DNA from: Stanieria cyanosphaera PCC 7437
GTDB taxonomy: Bacteria > Cyanobacteriota > Cyanobacteriia > Cyanobacteriales > Xenococcaceae
Direction of reading: 5' to 3'
Assembly (NCBI RefSeq): GCF_000317575.1
Contig: NC_019765.1
Coordinates: 186,001-250,000, forward strand
DNA length: 64,000 bases
The notes under the pieces are model-generated. The model did not search any database. It saw only the letters and a program-made list of their open reading frames with translations, and was not told the DNA's origin. A program made the translations under genes and the position numbers. Positions 1 through 7,962 of the stretch are shown piece after piece; the first letter of the stretch is position 1, and the number at the start of each line of letters is the position of its first letter.

Positions 1-65
1 AGCACCCCAGAGTCCACCAGTTCGTGCCATTTATCTATCGACCATTTGTAAGTTGTTGAAACCAT
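1..65 (-). CDS. Uma2/DUF820 family nuclease-like protein, N-terminal fragment cut by window edge
   Basis: An ATG at 65 on the minus strand opens a frame that runs off the window. The visible start (MVSTTYKWSIDKW followed by HELVDSGVL) matches my memory of the N-terminus of cyanobacterial Uma2/DUF820 proteins, a PD-(D/E)XK nuclease-fold family that is expanded in cyanobacteria and has no settled role. Only 21 residues are visible, so no catalytic residue can be checked. The gene is divergent from the uspA gene at 192. Confidence 0.5.
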   Translation of the reverse strand, partial: MVSTTYKWSIDKWHELVDSGV

Positions 66-137
66 ATTACTAAGCTCATCACTAACTATAAGCTGATTTT
101 AGCCGATCGCTATCAAACCATCGTAAAATAAATTTCC

Positions 138-174
138 TCATAAGTTCCTCAAATTACTTGCCTATATATATATT
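138..174 (+). promoter_or_regulatory. Shared dyad motif and putative promoter of the first uspA
   Basis: TCATAAGTTCCTCAAA begins at 138. An AT-rich TATATA at 163 could serve as a -10 element, and the uspA ATG follows at 192. The 12-base core (140-151) is one of eleven related sites in the first 30 kb. Role as operator or alternative -35 element is inferred. Confidence 0.5.
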
Positions 175-191
175 TAAGCGAGGTAATTAAG

Positions 192-830
192 ATGTTTAAT
201 AAAATTTTAGTAGCAATAGATCGTTCGACAGCAAGTAGGGATGTTTTTGAAACTGCTGTATCTCTGGCAAAAACAACTGGAGCAAGTTTAATGCTGCTGC
301 ACATTCTCGCGAATGAATTAAAGCAAGATCCAACTCTGTTTGTCTATTCTGGTATTAGATACAATGTGATGAGCGAACCACTTCTCAAAGCCTATGAAGA
401 ACAGTGGCAGAAATTTGAAGAAAAAAGACTAGAATTCTTGCGATCGCTTGTTCGAGAAGCGAAAACAGCAAGAGTTGACGCTGATTTTACCCAATTTTGG
501 GGCAATCCTGGACGCGATATCTGTGATTTAGCTCAAGCATGGTCAGCAGATCTAATCTTGGTCGGTAGCAGAGGTTTAACTGGTATCAAGGAGATGTTTT
601 TGGGTAGTGTGAGTAATTATGTAACCCACCATGCCCCTTGCTCGGTTTTTATTGTGCATAAAACTGGCAATACCTCTCTCTCGGTCAATTATGATTCTCA
701 ATCGTTTCAGGACAAGCAAGGAGAATTAACTTCTTTTACTTCTGGAAAATCAACTTTGAGAAAACGTGAATTTGTAGCTAAATCAATTTCTCAGTTGGAA
801 AAAGAACCCCAATCTCCAGCAAAATCTTAA
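192..830 (+). CDS. Universal stress protein, UspA family
   Basis: This is a cytosolic single-domain universal stress protein of 212 residues, a family linked to survival in stasis, oxidative stress and low oxygen. The start MFNKILVAIDRS is the usual first beta strand with its Asp. The nucleotide-binding signature is visible near residues 120-140 as VGSRGLTGIKEMFLGSVS followed by HAPCSVFIVH, so ATP binding is likely. A tail of about 45 residues after the fold is rich in Ser, Lys and Gln and looks disordered. A closely similar paralogue lies at 2373. The shared dyad motif lies about 40 bases upstream of the ATG. The target of the protein is unknown. Confidence 0.9.
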   Translation: MFNKILVAIDRSTASRDVFETAVSLAKTTGASLMLLHILANELKQDPTLFVYSGIRYNVMSEPLLKAYEEQWQKFEEKRLEFLRSLVREAKTARVDADFTQFWGNPGRDICDLAQAWSADLILVGSRGLTGIKEMFLGSVSNYVTHHAPCSVFIVHKTGNTSLSVNYDSQSFQDKQGELTSFTSGKSTLRKREFVAKSISQLEKEPQSPAKS

Positions 831-879
831 CTAAGTTCTTTAAACAACAAAAAAACCAATGTTTTCGGAGAAATAGGAA

Positions 880-1605
880 ATGAATCATAATCAATCTATT
901 TGCAAGGTGTGTGGCTATAACATGATTGGCGATATACCTGATGTTTGTCCATTTTGCGGAGCAAACCATGATAAGTTTGTCCCTTGGGATGAGGCACAGC
1001 AAATCTATCGAGTAACACCGTATCGCGTCAATGACTACGTTACCCAGTTGCGATCAGTGCCTCGTCTTGGTTTAGAACACGCTGCTTACCTCATTGAAAC
1101 AGATGATGCTGCTGTTTGGATTGATTGTCCATCAGTATTCGATCCCGATTTGACACCAGTAGAAGCAATCTACTTCACCCACAAAGATTTCATGGGTGCA
1201 TCCAACCAGTATCGTGAAGCCTGGGATGCGAAAGTTTACCTGCACGCTCTCGATGCCAAACATCCACTTGCTAGACAATTTCCAGTCGATCGAGAGTTTG
1301 AGGGCGACTTTAGCGAGCATGGTATTAAAGCTTTCCATATAGGCGGACATACGCCAGGTTTTACTCTGTACATCTATGGCAAGGTGTTGTTTATTTGCGA
1401 CTATGCCTTTCCTCCAGGGTCTAAGATGCGGTTTAACCCTTTTGAACCGCAAGACGAGACACGTAAACGTGCAGCATGGATACTAAAAATTATTGACGAG
1501 CGATCGCTCTTAACGGTTTGCGGATATAACTATGTTACAGAATTTGATAGCTGGCGTGAGAATTTCCAGCATTTAGTTGAGGAGAATTCTCGCACAGTAG
1601 CTTAG
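880..1605 (+). CDS. Rubredoxin-like domain fused to a metallo-beta-lactamase-fold domain
   Basis: A protein of 241 residues. Residues 8-32 carry two CxxC knuckles (CKVCGY and CPFCGA) in a rubredoxin-like or zinc-ribbon arrangement. The rest resembles a metallo-beta-lactamase fold: AIYFTHKDFMGAS takes the place of the usual HxHxDH loop, and GGHTPG matches the later His loop. Most of the canonical metal His residues are missing from the first loop, so hydrolase chemistry is doubtful and an electron-transfer or sensing role is equally possible. The gene starts 50 bases after uspA with an AGGA-type ribosome site and is probably co-transcribed with it. No substrate can be proposed. Confidence 0.7.
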   Translation: MNHNQSICKVCGYNMIGDIPDVCPFCGANHDKFVPWDEAQQIYRVTPYRVNDYVTQLRSVPRLGLEHAAYLIETDDAAVWIDCPSVFDPDLTPVEAIYFTHKDFMGASNQYREAWDAKVYLHALDAKHPLARQFPVDREFEGDFSEHGIKAFHIGGHTPGFTLYIYGKVLFICDYAFPPGSKMRFNPFEPQDETRKRAAWILKIIDERSLLTVCGYNYVTEFDSWRENFQHLVEENSRTVA

Positions 1606-1715
1606 ATAAATTGAGGAGACTAAAACGAATTTGTCGCCATGATGTTTTTGGATATTGCTTTTAGCTAATTGATAAATATTGAAGTTTAAATCAAATACAA
1701 AGGAGAATCAAACAT

Positions 1716-2219
1716 ATGGTTTCTACAGTTAACAAAACACAACTCTATTCTACTAGAATCGATCTAGCTGAAAACACCCGTCTGAAAGTTACTGAAATAC
1801 TAAATCAAACTCTTGCTGCTACTTTGGATCTAAAAACTCAGACCAAACAGGCTCACTGGAACGTCAAAGGTATGGATTTCTACCAATTACACGAACTGTT
1901 TGATGAAATGGCAACCGAGTTGGAAGAATATACCGATATGGTGGCAGAAAGAGTAACGGCTTTGGCTGGTACGGCTATGGGAACGGCGCGGATCGCCGCA
2001 GTGAATTCGATTTTACCCGAATACCCGCTCGATGCGGTTGGTGGTGTAGAACATGTTACCGCTTTAGCAGACCGCTACGGGGTCTATGCCAAACACTTGC
2101 GTGCTGCGATCGATACTACCGATGAAATGGGCGATGCCGATACTGCCGATTTGTATACCGAAATTTCGCGAACGATCGATAAACGTCTCTGGTTTTTAGA
2201 AGCACATTTGGTTAAATAG
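1716..2219 (+). CDS. dps: Dps family ferritin-like DNA-protection protein
   Basis: 167 residues, the usual length for Dps. The ferroxidase signature is visible around residues 45-75: KQAHWNVKGMDFYQLHELFD followed by an E/D-rich helix. In known Dps proteins these His, Asp and Glu side chains lie at the interface of dimers within a 12-mer and oxidise Fe(II) with peroxide, protecting DNA from hydroxyl radicals. The gene has a good AAAGGAG ribosome site about 9 bases before the ATG. It lies between two uspA genes, which fits a stress island. The shared dyad motif is not seen directly upstream. Confidence 0.92.
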   Translation: MVSTVNKTQLYSTRIDLAENTRLKVTEILNQTLAATLDLKTQTKQAHWNVKGMDFYQLHELFDEMATELEEYTDMVAERVTALAGTAMGTARIAAVNSILPEYPLDAVGGVEHVTALADRYGVYAKHLRAAIDTTDEMGDADTADLYTEISRTIDKRLWFLEAHLVK

Positions 2220-2263
2220 ATACGGGAAATCAGCGATAATCGATGGCAATAGTTAAGACTAAT

Positions 2264-2363
2264 GGCGTTGTTGAATAGGTAATGATTTTGAGCTAATTGT
2301 TAGCGAAAAATATAGATCTTAGATCTTAAAAATATTAGATACCATTACCAAATCAGCAACACC
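2264..2363. repeat. Inverted repeat element of the GGCGTTG family (copy 1)
   Basis: The left arm GGCGTTGTTG at 2264 pairs imperfectly with CAGCAACACC ending at 2363. An inner pair, GGTAATG near 2278 and CATTACC near 2342, extends the dyad. Two related elements with the same terminal bases are at 6291-6417 and 27701-27743. It may be a small non-autonomous mobile element or a strong hairpin. It lies just upstream of the second uspA. Confidence 0.4.
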
Positions 2364-2372
2364 AAAATTGTG

Positions 2373-2897
2373 ATGTTTAACAAAATTTTAGTGGCAATAG
2401 ATCGTTCAACCGCGAGCAGAAATGTTTTTGAAACTGCTGTATCTTTAGCAAAAACGACAGGAGCAAGCTTGATGCTGCTGCACGTTCTATCTAGTGAAGA
2501 AAAAGACAATTTAAGTCCGTCTATTGACCCCAAACAGGAAGGCGATCGCTTGGACTCATCTATTTTAGAAGCTTATGATCGCCACTGGCAAGAACTCGAA
2601 CGGCAACAGCAGCAAAGACTAAAAGTAATGCGATCGCTCGTTAAAGCAGCAACAGCAGTAGGAGTTAACACTGAATTTACCCAAACTTTAGGCGATCCTG
2701 GGAAAACTATTTGTAACTTAGCTCAAACATGGTCAGCAGATCTAATCGTGGTTGGTAGCAGAGGTTTAACAGGTATTAAAGAGATGATTTTAGGGAGTGT
2801 GAGTAATTATGTAATCCATCATGCTCCCTGTTCGGTTTTCATTGTGCATAAAACTAACAACACTTCATCCTCTCTCTCGGTCAATTCTGATTTTTGA
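2373..2897 (+). CDS. Universal stress protein, UspA family (paralogue)
   Basis: The paralogue of the protein at 192, almost identical in its first 40 residues and in the C-terminal nucleotide-binding segment (VGSRGLTGIKEMILGSVS). The middle linker differs and is Gln/Glu-rich, and the long Ser-rich tail is missing. The ATG at 2373 is preferred over the in-frame GTG at 2370 because it matches the start of the paralogue. The upstream space is occupied by an imperfect inverted repeat instead of the dyad motif of the first copy, so the two genes may be differently regulated. The role is inferred from the family: a stress-induced ATP-binding protein. Confidence 0.9.
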   Translation: MFNKILVAIDRSTASRNVFETAVSLAKTTGASLMLLHVLSSEEKDNLSPSIDPKQEGDRLDSSILEAYDRHWQELERQQQQRLKVMRSLVKAATAVGVNTEFTQTLGDPGKTICNLAQTWSADLIVVGSRGLTGIKEMILGSVSNYVIHHAPCSVFIVHKTNNTSSSLSVNSDF

Positions 2898-3313
2898 TCG
2901 TAAAACTAATTCCGATTATTTCTTGCTCGTCATAAGTTCCTCAAAACTTTTTTCTAATATTTAACTTAGATAGCAGTGAACAAAAGAATGTCTAGTTGCG
3001 ATCATTTTTTTCCTAGAGGCTACTTAAATTGTCCGTAGAAGGTTGGAATATTTAATAAATGAAGACAATTATGACCACTGTTAGTTATGACTAAGAAAGC
3101 ATCTCTAGCGGTGTTAATATTTTTAGACAAGTTTATTATTGGGATTTTTATTTAATAGGATACTTTTTGCCATATGTAGTAGCAATTTATTGCTTTTAAT
3201 TAACTTTAATAGGTAATCAACATAAATATAAAAAAGGGAATTAAATATATTACCTATACAAAATAAAATATTGCAAAAAACAATAAACTAGAGTTCAACA
3301 AAAGAAAATTTTT
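2898..3313. other. 416-base intergenic stretch with a dyad motif and no convincing gene
   Basis: The stretch opens with TCATAAGTTCCTCAAA (from 2930) and a good -10-like TAATAT at 2955. No open frame longer than about 16 codons follows directly. The next gene, the broken ferredoxin, starts more than 350 bases downstream. Either the leader is long, or a small RNA or peptide is made from here. The remainder is AT-rich without further recognisable structure. Confidence 0.4.
2930..2945 (+). promoter_or_regulatory. Shared dyad motif, copy upstream of the ferredoxin remnant
   Basis: TCATAAGTTCCTCAAA, identical over 16 bases to the copy before the first uspA. The TAATAT at 2955 lies at the same spacing as the TATATA in that promoter. 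Confidence 0.5.
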
Positions 3314-3633
3314 ATGACGACTATTACCTTTGTAAAAGAAGATAAAGAAGCGATCGCAGCTATGGGTTCTAATTTACGCGAGAAAGCTCTTCAAAATCGA
3401 GTTGATCTTTATACTCTGGGAGGTAAACTAAGAAACAACTAAGAAACTGTGGTGGGTATGGACAATGTGGTACTTGCGTGGTTGAAATCGCCGAGGGAAT
3501 GGAAAACTTGTCACCCAAAACAGATTTTGAAAAACATAAATTGAAGAATAAACCAAATAATTATCGTTTAGCTTGTCAAACTATGGTTAATGGTTCAGTC
3601 AAAGTTATAACTAAACCAAAACCTTCTCGTTAG
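3314..3633 (+). pseudogene. Plant-type [2Fe-2S] ferredoxin broken by an 11-base tandem duplication
   Basis: The frame from ATG 3314 reads as the first 42 residues of a short cyanobacterial ferredoxin and then stops at 3437-3442. The conserved cluster segment [10 protein letters not shown] and the distal LACQT lie in another frame, ending at the TAG at 3631-3633. The cause is visible: AACTAAGAAAC occurs twice head to tail at 3426-3436 and 3437-3447. Removing one copy gives [16 protein letters not shown] and a 102-residue protein with all four cluster cysteines, the usual size. The family transfers electrons between photosystem I or reductases and soluble enzymes. The duplication may be a recent mutation or an assembly error. 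Confidence 0.85.
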
Positions 3634-3684
3634 CATCAGCCATGATTAAACTCCTTGAAAAAATTTAGCTAGTTGGTTTGTGAG

Positions 3685-4518
3685 TTAAATAGTTGTTAAG
3701 TGCGATGGTAATACTGAAAGAGCAACAATTAACAAAAAACTAAAAGCAGTCACGCTTTCTAGCATCGCCACGTATTGAATTTTTACCGTGCTGTACCATT
3801 GCTTCTGCCAAGCGACAAGGGCAAATTTAAGTAAAGCTATTCCCAAGGCTAAGGCTGCTATCGGTGGCAGGTAGTTTAACCAATAGAGAGTCGCAACAAT
3901 CCCAGTAGCGATCGCATGATAAATTATTCCTGGCACAATAGAACTAGTTTTTGGTTTACGCAGCTTGACGGTAAAAATGGTGCTGCTGAAATAGAGAGTA
4001 TTAAGTACCCACAGTCCCATTGCAGTTGCCGAAATTGTCCCCATAGTAGCAGCATAAGCCATCGGCGCAGACAGACAAACAGCAGCAAAGGTAATTAATT
4101 CGTTGGGGATCGATTTTTGCTTTCGTCGCCAAACAGAAATAGCATCGATCGCCAGTGCAGCAATTGCACCGCCATAAAGCCAGAGCAACACTGGATAGGT
4201 CAAATAAAGCCAAAAGGCGATCGCGACTGAAACTGAACCATACAAACTGCCCCAGATAACGAAACGAGGCTTCAGGCTTCGCCTTTGTTTGAGTTGAAGT
4301 ACCAAAGGATGTTCCGCTTGAAATCCACAAAAGGCACAGATTAAGGCTAATGTAGTTGAAAACGTCCAAGCTTGTGCTAATGCTGCCCCTGTTACAAAAG
4401 AAACAAACAACATCACGTAAACTCCATGTTCGGGAGAAAACATCGGGCGATACCATGCTTGAGGATTAGGTTTAACAGTATGGCTATTGCTTTTTATCTT
4501 GATGTTCGATTGAGTCAT
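3685..4518 (-). CDS. YwiC-like multi-pass membrane protein
   Basis: 277 residues with about eight hydrophobic spans. The early motif SPEHGVYVML matches the PKEHGAW-type signature of the YwiC-like family, followed by an FCGFQAEHPL segment that is also typical. The biochemical function of the family is unknown; in Bacillus the gene lies in a nitrate-respiration region regulated by Fnr, which is compatible with a low-oxygen role here. The start ATG at 4518 gives a polar N-terminus before the first membrane span. A perfect palindrome of the shared motif lies about 160 bases upstream on this strand. Confidence 0.7.
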   Translation of the reverse strand: MTQSNIKIKSNSHTVKPNPQAWYRPMFSPEHGVYVMLFVSFVTGAALAQAWTFSTTLALICAFCGFQAEHPLVLQLKQRRSLKPRFVIWGSLYGSVSVAIAFWLYLTYPVLLWLYGGAIAALAIDAISVWRRKQKSIPNELITFAAVCLSAPMAYAATMGTISATAMGLWVLNTLYFSSTIFTVKLRKPKTSSIVPGIIYHAIATGIVATLYWLNYLPPIAALALGIALLKFALVAWQKQWYSTVKIQYVAMLESVTAFSFLLIVALSVLPSHLTTI

Positions 4519-4675
4519 CCTCTCAATTACTCTTTAGACTAAGATTGACTTTGCCAGCGTTTCGTTCGGGCGCTCGGCTTTTGTTCTGCTTCATAAGTAG
4601 CAATAACTTGACGTAGCTATTAACTCGAACCTATAAATCTCTGTTCTTAATGTGACAAATTTGCTTGTTGCTTTC

Positions 4676-4691
4676 TATGAGCTAGCTCATA
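4676..4691 (-). promoter_or_regulatory. Perfect 16-base palindrome of the shared motif
   Basis: TATGAGCTAGCTCATA is a perfect dyad. With the following bases (CTCATAGAAA on the minus strand) it matches the site before osmC at 7001. It lies between the minus-strand genes ending at 4714 and starting at 4518, so the likely target is the YwiC-like gene. Confidence 0.5.
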
Positions 4692-4713
4692 AAGAGTCAA
4701 ATATGTTGCAGGT

Positions 4714-5052
4714 TTACCAACTAATCACCGCACAAACTACGGGTTGATCGTCATTTGAAGCCCTGTATGTATTAGTAGAAAATTGATGAAATTCTTGTAG
4801 CAGGCTATCAGGTAAACTTCTCACCATCCCTACCATGACTTCTACCAAGTCATTCACAGAAAATCGTTGAGGTACTCGCTGAATTACTTCTTCAGAGCGA
4901 ATACAATCTAAGAAACCGCGTATTAAAACTGGGGAGCGATCGGCAAGAACAGTATAGATTAGGGCTTGATTGTCGGCTAGAGACATTTGCTGAAATTTAT
5001 CTAAATTCCCCCAGCCTAAATACCGACACTCAAGGCTATTATTAGTAGTCAT
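4714..5052 (-). CDS. Hypothetical protein in operon with the thioredoxin-reductase-like gene
   Basis: 112 residues, no family recognised. The sequence is soluble and mostly helical, with no signal peptide, membrane span or Cys pair (isolated Cys near residues 9, 49 and 108). The ATG at 5052 lies 10 bases after the stop of the flavoprotein gene, so the two are almost certainly one transcript. A role tied to that reductase, for example as a partner or regulator, is a guess from position only. Confidence 0.6.
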   Translation of the reverse strand: MTTNNSLECRYLGWGNLDKFQQMSLADNQALIYTVLADRSPVLIRGFLDCIRSEEVIQRVPQRFSVNDLVEVMVGMVRSLPDSLLQEFHQFSTNTYRASNDDQPVVCAVISW

Positions 5053-5062
5053 TGGTTTAATT

Positions 5063-6031
5063 TTAACTCCAGTCTGGTTTAACGCTCTGACGCTGATTCA
5101 AGTATTGGTCGATAGACATCGCCGCAATACATCCGTCCGCTGCTGCTACCACCGCTTGCTTGTAAGGCGTATTACGGATATCGCCGATCGCCCAAATTCC
5201 AGGAATGGTAGTCTGCATCATCTCATCAACCTTTACCCCACCATCAGACTTAAGCTCCACTTGACCTTCGAGGAAGTCAATAATTGGTTTGGCTCCCTGC
5301 AAATAAACAAAAACACCCTCCACTGGCAGAATTTGGTTTGTATTTTGACCACGCTGGATCACCTCAACAGAGGTAACGCCACTTTCGTTGCCCAGAATCG
5401 CCTCCAAACGAGCCTTACTCCAAAGCTTGACTGAAGAACAATTCAAAAGTTCTTGGCAGCGACCGTTCATCTTTGTTGGGTCTTTAGAAGCTACCCAGTG
5501 AACCGTCGAAGCGAACTGGGTCAGCACTTGTGCTTCGTCAATCGCTTCTTCGCTCGTGCCGACAACCACCACGTCCCGATTACGCATAAACGCTCCATCG
5601 CAGGTCGCGCAGTAGCTCACTCCCCGTCCGAGGTATTCCTGCTCGCCAGGAATAGAGGCAATGCGACCCATTGCCCCAGAAGCTAGAACCAGGACTTTAC
5701 CGATAAAAGTGCCCTCTGGAGTATAAACTTTTTTCTGGGTGCCTCCCAGATCGAGACTAAAAACCTGAGCCTGCTTGTAATCTGCTCCAAACTCTACAGC
5801 CTGCTCGCGCATCCAACGAAGCAGTTCATTTCCAGAAACCACTCCTCGCACGCCTGGATAGTTGGCAATCTTATGGGTAATCGCAAGCGCTCCTGCCGCT
5901 GGATTTTTGTCAAGGAGTACCGTTTTCAAACCATAGCGGGCAGTGTATAGCGCGCAGGTACAGCCTGCAGGACCGCCACCGATAATGACAACATCGTAAT
6001 TAAAGTTTTTCATATTTTTATCTTTTGTCAC
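5063..6031 (-). CDS. Thioredoxin-reductase-like FAD disulfide oxidoreductase without NADPH motifs
   Basis: 322 residues with the low-molecular-weight thioredoxin reductase layout. The FAD Rossmann motif is GGGPAG at 18-23, the redox pair is CATC at 141-144, and the C-terminal FAD motif is AIGDIRNTPYKQ. The NADPH domain is unusual: the GxGxxA motif is degenerate (GTSEEA, 158-163), and the HRRxxxR motif that binds the NADPH phosphate is missing, with VHWVASKDPTK in its place. Pyridine-nucleotide-independent relatives that accept electrons from ferredoxin or carry a second flavin are known in cyanobacteria. A function of that kind is therefore more likely here than classical NTR. A small hypothetical gene follows by 10 bases. 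Confidence 0.8.
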   Translation of the reverse strand: MTKDKNMKNFNYDVVIIGGGPAGCTCALYTARYGLKTVLLDKNPAAGALAITHKIANYPGVRGVVSGNELLRWMREQAVEFGADYKQAQVFSLDLGGTQKKVYTPEGTFIGKVLVLASGAMGRIASIPGEQEYLGRGVSYCATCDGAFMRNRDVVVVGTSEEAIDEAQVLTQFASTVHWVASKDPTKMNGRCQELLNCSSVKLWSKARLEAILGNESGVTSVEVIQRGQNTNQILPVEGVFVYLQGAKPIIDFLEGQVELKSDGGVKVDEMMQTTIPGIWAIGDIRNTPYKQAVVAAADGCIAAMSIDQYLNQRQSVKPDWS

Positions 6032-6426
6032 CGATGTACTACAAAGCTCTGCACTCTAGCTAGGTAGAACTAGAAAAGTTAAATTGAAGCCAATAAACGT
6101 CAACAGGAAGTGAATTCTGCCCCAGGTTTCGTTGAAAATTCGCCCCGTCATCTAGCGAAAGTAAGCTCGCCAATTAAGGCTACCCGTTTCGACAGCACTG
6201 GCAAATTGATTGACACTTTCTTGAAACGGTGCTTGGGACATGAGCCCATCTCGCAACGGAGGCGAGTACCAAAGAGAAGTTTCTCCTAACGGCGTTGCTG
6301 GCTGGATTAGGGTATGATTCTATGATTTTCATAACGCCAGCAAATTAATTAAAAAGCTAAGAGCTAAAAGCTACGAACAAATTACTTTTCGGTTTCATAC
6401 TTCAAATCAGCAACGCCCTCCTAATG
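6032..6426. other. 395-base gap with one marginal small frame and an inverted-repeat element
   Basis: On the minus strand, 6152-6241 can encode 29 residues beginning MSQAPFQESVNQFAS and ending in NWRAYFR. It is protein-like in composition, but I do not recognise it and see no clear ribosome site. The rest holds the inverted repeat at 6291-6417. No dyad motif of the shared type was seen before the reductase gene. Confidence 0.3.
6291..6417. repeat. Inverted repeat element of the GGCGTTG family (copy 2)
   Basis: Exact 10-base terminal arms, GGCGTTGCTG at 6291-6300 and CAGCAACGCC at 6408-6417, enclose 107 bases of AT-rich DNA. The right arm ends only 10 bases before the osmC stop. The length and terminal arms look like a miniature inverted-repeat element. 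Confidence 0.5.
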
Positions 6427-6867
6427 CTATGCCAAAGAGGCATCTAGTTCAATTTCTACTCCTTGACGCAGTGCATTAGAGATAACGCAGACTGCCTCAG
6501 CTTCCCGCGCCATCTGCTGGAAGTTGTCTGCATCGACATCACGAATCTGTCCTTGGGTTTCGAGACGAATTTTGGTAATTTTGAAACCGCCTCCTGCTTG
6601 AGGTTCTAGTGTGCAGACTGCTCGCGTATGGATGTTGGTTGGCTGATAACCTTTATTACTTAACGTCAGAGCAAACGCCATGCTATAACAGGCGGCATGG
6701 GAAGCTGCCAGTAACTCTTCTGGATTGGTGCCTGGAGAGCCTTCAAAGCGAGTGGTAAAACTGTAAGGAGTTTCCTGCAAAACCCCACTAATAGTATTGA
6801 TTCGTCCGTCACCACTTTTAAAGTTTCCATTCCAGACGGCGGTAGCTGTCCGCTTTATAGTTGCCAT
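6427..6867 (-). CDS. osmC: OsmC/Ohr family peroxiredoxin-like protein
   Basis: 146 residues, matching OsmC length. The two redox cysteines lie in the expected contexts, C60 in ASHAACYSMAF and C127 in EAVCVISNAL. OsmC proteins reduce organic hydroperoxides with this thiol pair, usually as dimers in the cytosol. The ATG at 6867 follows a GGAGGACATG-type ribosome site. A dyad motif (7001-7012) lies 134 bases upstream on the same strand. The sequence groups with OsmC (osmotic) more than Ohr by the N-terminal segment, but I cannot separate them firmly. Confidence 0.9.
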   Translation of the reverse strand: MATIKRTATAVWNGNFKSGDGRINTISGVLQETPYSFTTRFEGSPGTNPEELLAASHAACYSMAFALTLSNKGYQPTNIHTRAVCTLEPQAGGGFKITKIRLETQGQIRDVDADNFQQMAREAEAVCVISNALRQGVEIELDASLA

Positions 6868-7000
6868 AATTTCATGTCCTCCATATTGTTGACATTGGAA
6901 CCAGTTCTGCTATTGAGAGAAAAAACAGCATGAGCTGCTTGCTGAATTACTGTTGCTCTCCTGTTATTTTTATTTTGAAAAGAATTCTTATCGATTTCTA

Positions 7001-7012
7001 TGAGCTAGCTCA
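7001..7012 (-). promoter_or_regulatory. Shared dyad motif upstream of osmC
   Basis: TGAGCTAGCTCA, a perfect 12-base palindrome. On the minus strand a -10-like TAAGAAT lies at 6990-6984. Confidence 0.5.
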
Positions 7013-7303
7013 AGGAATGACATCGAGCTTGATTAACTCTCTTTTGTCACTTTCCGAGATAGATCCTTACAGCGAGAGGATTTTAGTTATTTTCTAATTT
7101 GAGTTTTTCTGATTAGAAAAAAATCAAGTAATCCTTTTCTCTATAAAGACTCCAGAATTTATAAATAACAAAAGTTTTCGGAGTCTGACAGAAGAGAGTT
7201 AACTTGAGGCTAAAAAAACAATTTGAGGAATTTGTGAAAAACCGTAATTTATTTAAGAGAACTTGGTTTTGAAGAGATAGATTAAATAATTTTCCTCTAA
7301 TTA

Positions 7304-7315
7304 TGAGCTAGCTCA
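7304..7315 (+). promoter_or_regulatory. Shared dyad motif upstream of the hypothetical gene at 7413
   Basis: TGAGCTAGCTCA, identical to the copy at 7001 and flanked by the same AAGGAAT on its 3' side. It is about 100 bases before the ATG. Confidence 0.5.
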
Positions 7316-7412
7316 AGGAATTAATTAAGAAAATTTGGCAAGATCAAAGTGGAATGGAGTTAAAGCTTACTCTATCTAAAATGCAAACCTAAAGCTTAAG
7401 GGGGTAAATACA

Positions 7413-7871
7413 ATGGCACCTAAACTAGAAACCCTCGCCAAAATTTATTTAAATGGGAAACCAGCCGAAATTTCTGACGAAACTCGGCAAGAACTTTGTG
7501 ATTGGCTTATGGGCGAATTTCAACAACTTCCGATTAATATCGTTCCTTCTGACTTTGAACGTTATGAAACTGCCCAAGAAATGTTGAACGACCTGGCTCA
7601 CGATCGCTTATATGTTTCGGATCGTAGCTACAACACAGAAGTCTATCCCAATCCTTTCTGTGGATTCGCTTTTCAAGCCATTCACGATTACGACCACTAC
7701 AAAAACAACTCCGACTTTAGTTTAAGCGGAGAAATTGCCTCTTATCGAGCTACTGCTAATCGCGCTCCCAGTTTAGAGATTCAAAAAATTCTTTACTCGC
7801 AAATCGTTTTGAAAGCTGCTGCTTGGCTCTATCTCGGTCATGAACCAGAATCCAAAATTGTGTTTGCGTAG
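7413..7871 (+). CDS. Hypothetical soluble protein, probably in the stress regulon
   Basis: 152 residues with a good AGGGGG ribosome site before the ATG. No family is recognised. The sequence is acidic and aromatic-rich, without signal peptide or membrane span. A central segment NPFCGFAFQAIHDYDHY carries a His-Asp-Tyr cluster that could bind a metal, and the C-terminal half is helical (QIVLKAAAWLYLG). A shared dyad motif sits upstream, between osmC and the PetC2/D1 pair, so it is likely expressed with the stress genes. The function is unknown. Confidence 0.65.
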   Translation: MAPKLETLAKIYLNGKPAEISDETRQELCDWLMGEFQQLPINIVPSDFERYETAQEMLNDLAHDRLYVSDRSYNTEVYPNPFCGFAFQAIHDYDHYKNNSDFSLSGEIASYRATANRAPSLEIQKILYSQIVLKAAAWLYLGHEPESKIVFA

Positions 7872-7962
7872 GATGCTGCTAAGTAAAAAATATATCTGCA
7901 AGTTGATTTACAATCATTTTACTACCGAGCATTCAATCATTAGGAAAAATCTTTTTTGTTCC

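Larger units (their letters stand above)
6868..7412. other. Intergenic regulatory region with two dyad motifs
   Basis: 545 bases without a credible gene, between divergent genes. Two copies of ATGAGCTAGCTCAAGGAAT lie at about 7000 and 7303. The first is placed for osmC on the minus strand, the second for the hypothetical gene at 7413. Between them the sequence is AT-rich. Confidence 0.5.

Noticed and set aside
138-151. Shared motif as an NtcA site
   Set aside because: NtcA sites read GTA-N8-TAC. The motif lacks that pattern in all copies.
4001-4456. Cys-rich 151-codon minus-strand frame
   Set aside because: It is a shifted frame of the YwiC-like gene, and its composition follows from that gene.
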